Part shown: positions 12,541 to 21,100 of the stretch, piece by piece | Position numbering within the stretch: the first letter of the stretch is position 1 | How the letters are laid out: every line of letters starts with the position of its first letter | Source: Drosophila miranda | Taxonomy: Eukaryota > Arthropoda > Insecta > Diptera > Drosophilidae | Length of the DNA: 64,000 nt | Direction: 5' to 3' | NCBI RefSeq assembly: GCF_003369915.1 | Contig: NC_046675.1 | Span: forward strand, 7,130,001 to 7,194,000 | Position numbers and translations under genes: made by a program | Notes under the pieces: generated by a model | What the model was told of the DNA's origin: nothing | Database searches by the model: none | Seen by the model: the letters and a program-made list of their open reading frames with translations, nothing else

Positions 12541-13230
12541 AAGATGAAGTTGCCACTCATCTGCAAAGTCACGCTTCTGGTGTTATTTAGAACATTCCTG
12601 TGTCCACCGAGTGGCAGCACTGGACAGATTCTTATCAAGGGGGCGGCAGTTGTTGTTTTGAAAATTTAAGTTGGTTACAACATGCGATTACCCGACTCTC
12701 CGATCCCTATGAATGCCTTGGCTCTCATCAAGGACAATACTCTAACGCAATAGCCTTTTGGCAATTCAAGACGTGAAAAAGCGCTATCTGCATGTGAAGT
12801 TCGAGTTTAATTTGGAGCGTCTAGGGGCCTTAAGAGTACATATGAGGCCGCGGTGATGGTGATGGCTGTCCCAGAATGTCGTTTCCGATCCATATGACGG
12901 ATATTCGTGCATATCCGCAGCAATTAACATACCCCTTATTGACTGCGGAATATGTTTTGATGGGTAAATTGAGCGACCAATTCAATGCAAAGCAAGATTG
13001 TTTTGAACTACTACTCCACTCGTGTTTAAAAGTCTCGAGAAACGCCTGGAAGTGGGTGTCCTTGTGCCCGTTGTTAAGTACGAGGAAAACAATTACTCGA
13101 TACATTGATGGGCTACAGAAACGTTAAAAGTAAAAAGACACAGTCGAATAGAATTATCATTATATTGTAACAAGGCAAGAAATTTCAAATTAAAGACGTT
13201 CTGTATTCATATACATATCAAAATAATAAA
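12541..13230 (+). pseudogene. possible decayed or frameshifted gene between IntS11 and the Trf2-like gene
   Basis: Plus-strand open segments follow each other in different frames: an ATG at 12681 with about 23 codons, a segment near 12758-12850, and an ATG-initiated frame of 83 codons at 12876-13127. The last is followed by a canonical AATAAA at 13225-13230. The composition (Tyr, Leu, Cys, Lys, few simple repeats) looks more like former protein than random DNA. I could not join the pieces with convincing splice sites and recognise no family. It may be a real small gene with short exons, a relic, or chance. Confidence 0.25.
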
Positions 13231-13297
13231 GAAAGCATTATATCATAAACATCAGGTTTTAAGAGTCATTTACTTGGTATTGCCGGCGGTAGCGATA

Positions 13298-15459
13298 TTA
13301 CCACTCGATCTTGATCGTCCCCGCGGCAGTGATAATTTCATCCGAAATGATCGGTAGCGAGAAGGGCGGCAGAATTTGGTCCGACTTGGAGGTGACGGAT
13401 GTGCTGCCGGTGGATTGGGTGGCCGGTGGCGAGGAAGATGGCAGAATTTGGTCCGACTTGGAGGTGACGGATGTGCTGCTGGTGGATTGGATGGCCGGAT
13501 TGGAGGAGGGGGATCTCTCGGCAAAGCTGTGGTCGTTGGAGCGCGGCGACTTCTTTTTAATTTTGCTGGCCCAGAATTTGTTGGCCCGTCGACGGGCATT
13601 GGCATTGATATTGTCCATCAAGGACTTCCTGGGGCCCGAGTAGGGGAACAGTTTTGCCTCCGACGTGTCTCTCGGGAAGGGTATGTGGCGGCGCTCCTCC
13701 CGCGTCTGCTTCGACATCTCGCGATACGCCTCGATCTGCCTCAGCCGCTCTACACTGCGGTACGGTGCATTCGCCAGCTCCGACGCCGCACTTTTAGGTA
13801 TTGTTTTAGCATGGGCTGCGGTGGCGTTCATCATGATGTCACTGCGCGACTGCATCTGTGACTGAATGAAGATTTTCTCTTCCAGTGCCCGGGCCTTGCT
13901 GGGGTCGGTGGTTGTGCTGGCGGTGGTGATGCTGGCGCCATTTTTCTTCTTCTTAGCCCTTAAGTTCTTGACCATGTCTAGCGATCGCTGCTTACGGAAC
14001 TCACGGATCAGTGGATATATATGCTCTATGGCGGATTCCACAAGGTTCACGCTGGCGGCTATAATTTGAATAAAATTGAGTCCAAAGAGAGCCAGAGAGA
14101 CTGGAGGACTGGAGACTCACCCATCACTGTTATGCTTCCCGTGGTAAAGATCTTCAGCGCGGCCTTTGGCATCTGCATCTGGTACGTGACACACCAATGC
14201 ATCTCCGGGTCGTGTTTGGCATTCTCCGGATGCTTTTTCGAGAAGTTGGCAATATTAATGTCCCAGGGCATCCTGCAAGTACCCAGAACAGTCGCTATGC
14301 GAAAATTCTGAAAGCGTGTCGGGAAACCGAGTTTCCCCAAGCAACGGGCAAACCTTCTGGACGCCACTTTGGCCTTCAAATGAGATTAGGAATGAGATTA
14401 GATTATATATGTAGGTGATTTGCTTGCATGGCTTGCTGGGACACCTACCAGTATCTCAGATGTGGCGCCTGTGCAATTGATCCTACCGGATGACCAAAGG
14501 AAGGCCGTCGCAGCGGGACGCCGCAGCTTCATGGTTAAATTTCGATTCTTGTGATATATCACATTGAAGCCACGCTGCGCTATGTCTCTTAAGTCGAGTT
14601 GGCAACCCACATTGAACGAGCACACCACATTCCTGATCAGAATGTTCAGCTTTGGATCGTCTGCCTCTGCTGCCGTTTTCTGGTAGCTGAGCAGCGCTAA
14701 TGGCTCATCTGTGACAGGAGCGTCTGGCTCTGGTACTATCACCGCTGCTGGTGTTTGTGCCTGCGCTTCTGCGTGCTCAGTAAACGGACCCAGCATTTGC
14801 TGCTGCTGGGGAAGGACAGCAGTGGAAATGCCTTTGCTAAACTGCGAAAACCGCGCATTTAGGCCGCCAATTATATTGGCTATCGGTACGCTAACCATTG
14901 CGTTTTCCATGACCGTCAAAAAGGAAGACGCTGTGGGGTATATCATCGACGTCAACGTGGTGCTGCTGTTGCTGTACTCGTGTGGATGGAGATGCATATC
15001 CTCCACTTCCTGGAGCCACTTCGTATTGGATTCATTTTGCTCCACGATTAGGTGTTCGGAGTCCGTCTTCAGCGCCGCCAGTTGTTTCGCGGGCTTGGGC
15101 TCCCCATGATTCTTTCGGCTGAGTGCCGTTTGCCCCAGCTTCGTATGAAAGCTTTTTAGCTCCTGCAAATGTTCCTGCTGCTGGTCCCTCGGCACCATCT
15201 CTACTCGCTGGTCTTCAGACGTATTCCTCACCCAACGGTCTAGAAGCTTTGGTATCATTAGATGTTCTAGCGATTCAGCCGACTCGGCACACTCCTTTTC
15301 GCCGGGATCCCTTTTACTGTAGTTTATTACACTGCTCATTTTATTCTTATACGACCTTCTCAACTTCGTTGCTCGTGATCTTTTATTTCCTTTATTAATG
15401 AAGCGTGGTTTCACGAATAAAAATGGCGCCACTACATGCAATTTTACAACGGCCGACAT
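13298..15459 (-). CDS. divergent paralogue of TBP-related factor 2 (TRF2/TLF)
   Basis: Three exons, 15459-14449, 14373-14121 and 14058-13298 (introns 75 and 62 bp, GT-AG), give 674 residues. Residues about 269-449 are a complete two-lobed TBP-like domain of the TRF2/TLF type: NVVCSF, WSSGRI-CTGATSE, ARCLGKLGFPTRFQNFRI, VLGTC-MPW, LKIFTTGS, then VNLVESAIEHIYPL. TRF2 partners with TFIIA but does not bind TATA, and drives TATA-less promoters. The family also expects conserved positions that differ here; for example the first lobe has QLDLRDIAQRG and INCTG. The N-terminal 268 residues and the basic, Ser-rich tail (450-674) are not recognised. An alternative start at 15339 (residue 41) has a better Kozak context. 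In D. melanogaster the only Trf2 I recall is X-linked with very different flanks, so this looks like a lineage-specific duplicate. The domain is intact, which argues for function. Confidence 0.85.
13369..13512 (-). repeat. 72-bp tandem duplication inside the Trf2-like tail
   Basis: Two head-to-tail copies of a 72-base unit (offset 72, for example AGAATTTGG at 13371 and 13443), still highly similar. They encode two 24-residue copies containing STSVTSKSDQILP near the C-terminus. The period is a multiple of three, so the frame is kept. Confidence 0.8.
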
Positions 15460-15927
15460 TTAACAGGGTGTGTTACCACAACAGGTGACGCACAAGAACT
15501 AGAAGATTTCTAGTATAAATACTGAACATACTAAAACCTAATACTCCAATATAATAAAAAGAGTATACAAATGCAAGGTGTTTTACCTAGATAGGGTAAA
15601 TATTTTTTGGTCTGGCGAAAATATTTTTGTGAATGACTCTAGATTTTGCTAGACTCTGCACATCCTTGGGAAAAGAAAACAAAACCTGAAAATCTAAAAG
15701 TCTCGGTTTTTGGAAGTGGTCGTTTTTTCTGTGATCGGAATAGCATTCTTCATCCGACAAAGTCCTTATCTAGGATCAAGGATATTTTCTCCAGTCATAT
15801 ATATCCTGTTTTCTCGGATGGGACGCCACAGGCACATTTTTATAATGTATGGTTAGTGGTTGAAGTTAAGTTGTTCACCTGTTTAAATAGAGCGGGGTCA
15901 AGTGGCTTAAGTTCATTGTTTTCCTAG
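15460..15927. other. intergenic DNA between the Trf2-like gene and CCDC124
   Basis: Divergent intergenic region of about 600 bases. I see no ORF worth calling and no DRE on the Trf2-like side. The promoter of the Trf2-like gene must lie here but carries none of the usual housekeeping words near its start codon, in contrast to its neighbours. Confidence 0.4.
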
Positions 15928-15995
15928 GTATATTTTAATAATGAGACGGTATGTTTCGGTATATTTCTGAGGGTCGGTCGGTATATTTTATAGAT
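15928..15995 (+). promoter_or_regulatory. motif-6-rich promoter tract of CCDC124; right arm of the inverted repeat
   Basis: Contains GGTATATTT words at 15928, 15959 and about 15980. The inner 37 bases (15959-15995) mirror 12252-12288 with one mismatch. Motif 6 followed closely by motif 1 is a standard Drosophila housekeeping promoter layout, which fits the start of CCDC124 about 75 bases downstream. Confidence 0.65.
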
Positions 15996-16002
15996 AGGTC
16001 CG

Positions 16003-16013
16003 CGGTCACACTA
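16003..16013 (+). promoter_or_regulatory. motif 1 (M1BP site) at the CCDC124 transcription start
   Basis: CGGTCACACTA, a perfect match to the Ohler motif 1 consensus in sense orientation, 54 bases upstream of the CCDC124 ATG and directly downstream of the motif-6 tract. Confidence 0.8.
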
Positions 16014-16066
16014 CATCCAAGACAAATTCTAAATTTTTGGACAAATTTTTGGATCGCAGCTCGAAA

Positions 16067-16780
16067 ATGCCAAAGAAAATGGGTATCAACTCGAAGGCCG
16101 TGGAGGCGCGGGAGCGGAAGGAAAAGGAGCGTAAGGCGACTCAGGATAAGAAGGCCAAGGACGCCGAAGATCGTCTGTGGCATGACGACGACAAAAGCCT
16201 GGCCAAGAAGCAGCAGCGCCGCGAGGAGGAGGAACGCAAGCGGGCCGAGGCAGCCAAGCGCAAGGCGGAGGCCAAGGCACTGCTGGATGAGGAGATGAGC
16301 TCCATCAGCACCCAGCGCAAGCAGCCGCTGGCCAAAATCAACCGCCAGCAGATACTGGAGGAGCTTGAGAAGAAGCAGAGAAACATCGATGCCATTAACG
16401 AGGCCAACAAGCCCGCCGCCACTCGCGTTGTGGTCCAGACGAACGTCGTGGAGGAGAACATCAATCGATCCCTCGCCGACACCGATGTAGCCAGCAACAT
16501 TGACCAGGCGCTCGTTGTTCTCAGGTGAGTGTCATCGAAGGTATAAATCTTTTTTGAATATTCCTAATCTTTTGCCGTGCCATGTTCCAACAGTGTCAAC
16601 GAGAGCGATGAGGACAAGCATCCCGAGAAGCGAATGCGCGCCGCCTACAAAACCTTCGAAGCCAACAACCTGCCCCGCATCAAAGCCGAGAATCCCTCGC
16701 TCCGCATGTCCCAGTGGAAGCAGCTGCTGATGAAAGAGTGGAACAAGTCTCCCGACAATCCTTTCAACCAGGCGCGCTAG
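16067..16780 (+). CDS. Ccdc124: CCDC124 homologue, ribosome-associated coiled-coil protein
   Basis: Two exons, 16067-16524 and 16594-16780, joined within a Ser codon, give 214 residues. The N-terminus MPKKMGINSKAVEAR, the highly charged Lys/Glu/Arg coiled coil (about 10-85), and the C-terminal signature RMRAAYKTFEANNLPRIK followed by NPSLRMSQWKQL and SPDNPFNQ are those of CCDC124/Lso2. These proteins bind idle 80S ribosomes at the A-site tRNA channel and act in ribosome recovery; the human protein is also seen at the midbody. The start is chosen on the conserved MPKK; the frame extends upstream without an ATG. The promoter has motif 6 plus motif 1, and the gene is divergent from the Trf2-like gene. 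Confidence 0.93.
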
Positions 16781-16898
16781 TGGTCTGGGGATCGCTGCCC
16801 CTACCCATCCATTGCGTACTCTAGTGAATCTGCTGCCGAGCAGCTAGTCAACCTTTGATTCAACGCAAAATTTAATTTATACACAAGCTAAAAGTCAG

Positions 16899-16904
16899 AA
16901 TAAA
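16899..16904 (+). terminator. poly(A) signal of CCDC124
   Basis: AATAAA 119 bases downstream of the stop codon, the first canonical hexamer. Confidence 0.75.
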
Positions 16905-18152
16905 CTAATATAATTTATTAAAATCAAGTGTAGGGGCTCCCGATGCAACTTCTGTCCCGAGTAAACTGATTTTAAGATCTCGTTCCTTATGCAATAAGTC
17001 AACAAAAATTTACCACAACAAGCTGCGAAAACATACCTAGTATAAGAGTAGTATGTATATTTAGACAGCTTTCCTTTGCTTATTTAATGACCAATTTTAT
17101 TGGCCACCTCGACGGAACTTTGTGGCCCTGCTCCGATTCCGGTTCCACGTTCGCCCTGTTGTGCTTATGAATGAAGTAATTACATCTATTGCTTTGATTG
17201 CTGCTATACGCGGCTCCAACTTTTTACCCATCACTTTTTTGTGTGCTGTATGGTGCAAAATAGAGAGAATAATAAGTGCTGTGCTTCCGCTTTCACTGCC
17301 CTGCCGTCTACTTGGAAGTTTGTTGGCGTTTGGTGAACCACGAACATACAAACGTAGTTTGGGGCGTAAGGCAAGACATCTCTCCGAATAAATGTACGTA
17401 ACATCAGCGACTTAAGTATGTGCTTAGCGTCATTATGTGCATGTTTTTGCGCATTAAATTTGATTTTATATAAGTCCTCCTGATATTAGGTCTTAATTGA
17501 GCGATTTTCCAAAATATAAAGTTGCCTTAATTACTTTTTTCTGGCCAACTTTCATTTGGAACCCCAAATATTGAACGGACAACCCGGGCATCAGAGAAAA
17601 TGGAAAATCGCACCGGATCTTTACCTTTCCGCGTGTCGAGAAATGCTGTAGAAGAGACATTTAGAAAGGAGCTGAATGTGTCTTTTGTTGGGATGGATAT
17701 GGATTGAATCATTGAACGACTATATGGAGAGCCATGGCAAACTCCTAAAAATGGAATTTGGAATGCTTCTGCGGGATGGCACCCGTATATCATATACGTA
17801 ATATTCGCACTAGTATATTGGGTAATGCTATTGCTGGTGGGGTTTCCAGCTTAAATCTCTTATCATTACCCCACACATCGTTCACTTTTTAACGGTTGGT
17901 GTTAGCGGATCTATTACACATTCCATTCCATTCCATTCACTCGGAAGCGCCTCGTAATTTCCCCAGACTGCATTCGACAATTAAAATGTTCCACTGCAGT
18001 AGATTCGAATCTTAACAGTGGCTCTGTGTCGCTGTTAACCGTTTCCAACCGCTCCGAACGTCAGCTGGCGCTTGGGTTTGCTGTTGGCTGGCATTGCCTC
18101 GGGGGCAGTGCTTTCTTTTTAATAAAAAATTTCTTTTGTCGTGGCGCAACTT
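16905..18152. other. intergenic DNA with two weak minus-strand ORFs
   Basis: No recognised gene. A minus-strand frame at 17097-17351 (84 codons, basic) ends in CAA TAA AA, so a canonical AATAAA overlaps its stop codon. Another minus-strand frame lies at 17527-17793 (88 codons). Neither resembles a family I know and both may be chance or relics. A short CATTC run lies at about 17920-17940. Confidence 0.4.
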
Positions 18153-18185
18153 CATTCAAACCGAGACCGTCGAAGGCAGCGGACG
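18152..18185 (+). promoter_or_regulatory. Inr + MTE-like + DPE focused promoter, TSS predicted at 18154
   Basis: TCATTC matches the initiator TCAKTY with A at 18154 as +1. At exactly +28 to +32 (18181-18185) is GGACG, a full match to the downstream promoter element. Positions +18 to +27 read CGAAGGCAGC, close to the motif ten element. There is no TATA box. The spacing rule is strict in flies, which gives this call weight. The next plus-strand gene is the secreted polyglutamine protein at 24,322, which has a splice acceptor before its ATG and therefore needs an upstream 5' exon such as this one. Confidence 0.5.
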
Positions 18186-21100
18186 CGTCGTGGAACTCCA
18201 CCAGAGACATCCATCTTTGAGCAAACGAACGAGCGCGAGAGAAATGTAAATGCAAGAAATACCCGTACCATATTGAACCCCAGCTTTGTGAGTGTGTTGT
18301 TTCGGAGCTGAGAGAAAAGAAAAGTGCGAGACGTGTTTGGAAAATCGAATTGAAAATCAACGGAAATCGCAAAAGAAAAAACGGTAATCGTGCGTCTCTC
18401 TCTCTCTCTATCTCTTGTTTGTGTCTGTGTGAACTTTATTGTTTGTTTAAACAAAAGTTCTTCTGTGGAATAATACGAGTACCATCCAAGAATAAGGATA
18501 TCTATAGCTGGTCAGCGAGAAGACGGGTAAGCCGGGAGAGAGAGCCCTCACTTATAGAAGAGCCCTCTGTCTTGTGGGTTAAGCGGTTAGCAATGCGTAC
18601 TGCCTTTACAGTTAGAGCTAATTAGCATACTTCCCCCTCCAACCCCGAAGCCGACGTAGCTGATGGTCACCAATGTGGAAATCAGGGCAAGCGAAGCGGC
18701 CCACACTGCACTGCAGAGACACTGCCACTGGCCAAGTTTGTGCCTCAAGTCTTTTGTTGCAACCTGTGCTGTGTGCCAGCCCTTTTTGCCGGCAGACCAG
18801 CAAAAAGTTGCTCAGTTTTTAGTGCGAGCATAATTACGAGACTCTTCCGAGTCCGTCCAGATCTCTCGGTGTGGCTTACTTTTCTCTTCATCAAATTTGG
18901 TTGACCCACAAATCGTGGACTACATGTTAATTGGTGTTTATTTCCTCTCTCTCTCTCGCGGATAGCATTCCCCATTCTTTTGGCCAAAAACCTTATCGTA
19001 CAAGGTTCATTGACCATCAATGTCCGTGTGAGTGGTACGAGCTGTTATGTAAATGCACCGAAAACATTATTAGATGTTGGATTCTGGTAATTAATTCATA
19101 CTTTGCTTTGCATGAGATTCGATGGGTTGCGTGTTGACGGCTGACTGGCGGCGTTATGCATTCGACGGGAGATTATTTAATCCGCAGAGCAAGAGCTAAC
19201 GAGATTAATTGGCAGTTGGCCGTTAGTTAATTTATTACCTTCCCAATAGGTCGGCGGAGCTCGCTCCCAATAGGCCGGCCGGGGCCGGTAAGGAGACCAC
19301 TGTCCGGCGTCTGATTTATAGCCATCGCCAGCGACCCAAATTGGCAAATTGTTAGCAAAGAAACAGAAACAGAAACAGTAGAGAACTTGGAGCAGAACTT
19401 GGAGCCAACCCATTTATTTGATGGCACGCGCGGGCGCTGCTCCGCTATTGCAATTGCATTAACAACAGCTCAGCCGACTGAGCCAAAAAGCCAAGTGACC
19501 ATAAAAGAGCTCTTTAATGCTTGTAACGCAGCAGCAGCGGCAGCGGCAATAACGGTTTGCTGTGGGCCTGGCCTAAACCGAATTTCCTACAAGATCTGAG
19601 TGATGTACGCAGGCCATATACGGCGGGTGGCTGGAATGCCTCTGCTACCATCCTTAGCTGGTAGGAAGTCACACTCTGCCTCCAAAAACGTACTGACAGC
19701 CTTGAAAGATTTATTGGCTGCACCAGAGGATGGATCGCAAAGCGGCAGGCGATCCCCATCGAGTCAATCATCGCTCGGCTATCGGTTATCTCCGTTATCC
19801 GTATCTTGGCTGACCAAATCTGAGCAATCATTTTCGAGGTGCCTGTGCTCGGCACTTTCCTTTTTATTTGAGTCGTGTCCAGAGGCTCGTGCCTGTCCGT
19901 CTGTGTTTCTCTGCAATTTTCTTGCCATTTAGCTGTTTGTTGTACGAATGTGTATATTTTTTGGCCAACGGCTGTTTGCTTTGGCCAACTTCAACTCCAG
20001 CTTTAACGGCGCTGGCCACGGCTGTCATTCAACGCTGGAGCGCTTTTTCCACCAATCCATCAGCAGTTTCCATTTGATTTTCTGCGGACAGTGCGAGTAC
20101 TTTAATAATAGCAGCGATTTCTTTCTAAATCCCATATCGTATGCGTCAGTGTGTAATGCATAATTTTTTCTCGCTTTATGCCATAAGTGGCTGAAAATTT
20201 TTGACTCATTAAAACTAATAAAATGAAAATGCAACGAAAATTCCACTCCACGCGACTTGAACTTCACACTCTGCCGCGGAGGCAGTCAGAAATTTCACCA
20301 TTTCTCTTTGAAGAACCTGCGATGGCCAAGACTGCGTATTATAATTAAGATTTGAGGCACGTTGCCTTGACTTTCATTGCCATTTCTTAGACCCTCCGTC
20401 TGCCGCTATTTCGGTTTATTGATTTTCTGTTTCTGTTTCTGGGAGGAAGGGAACTCTAACCGATTTGGCCAATGGGGTTATACATTTCCATATGCTAATC
20501 CCCCGCTTAGCATGTAGGTGTCACTTTCTTTCTTGGCTCTCGGTGTGAGAGCGGAAATCCGACTGGGGGGCTCATGGCTCACGGCTCACGGATTTCCTCT
20601 CAGCACCACGGGAATCTGCTCGCAAATTTCATGTGATTTTGCAACACTCGAATGAATCATGAAACGCCCCAACACAAGGCTCTGATGTGGCCAAGGTGTG
20701 TACTGTCCGGCCAACAGAGTTAACAAGCGGCAGCCATCCAACAACGCCACTTGAGATCAGCTTATGAGTCGGCGGCCCGGCCAAGACCGATTACGCACCT
20801 TAAAAAGTGAAATTTCTGTTGTTTCTTTCTCGTTTTTGCCACAAAAAACAACACAAACACACACACAAAAAATGAAATGCAAATTAATTCGTATGACTAA
20901 GATTTGATTTGCCCATGAAATTGAATACCTTTGTCCAACATTAAATGGAAACTTGCTGCAGGGAAAAATTCCTCCGGGTCTCGAATCGAATTTGAATAGC
21001 CGCAAGATCTGGCATCGGGCAGTGGGCAGGCCCCTGCCGCATTCCAGCCAAAAGGCGGAGCACTCGCCATTGAATGTTTGTCCAATGATCGTTAACGGGG

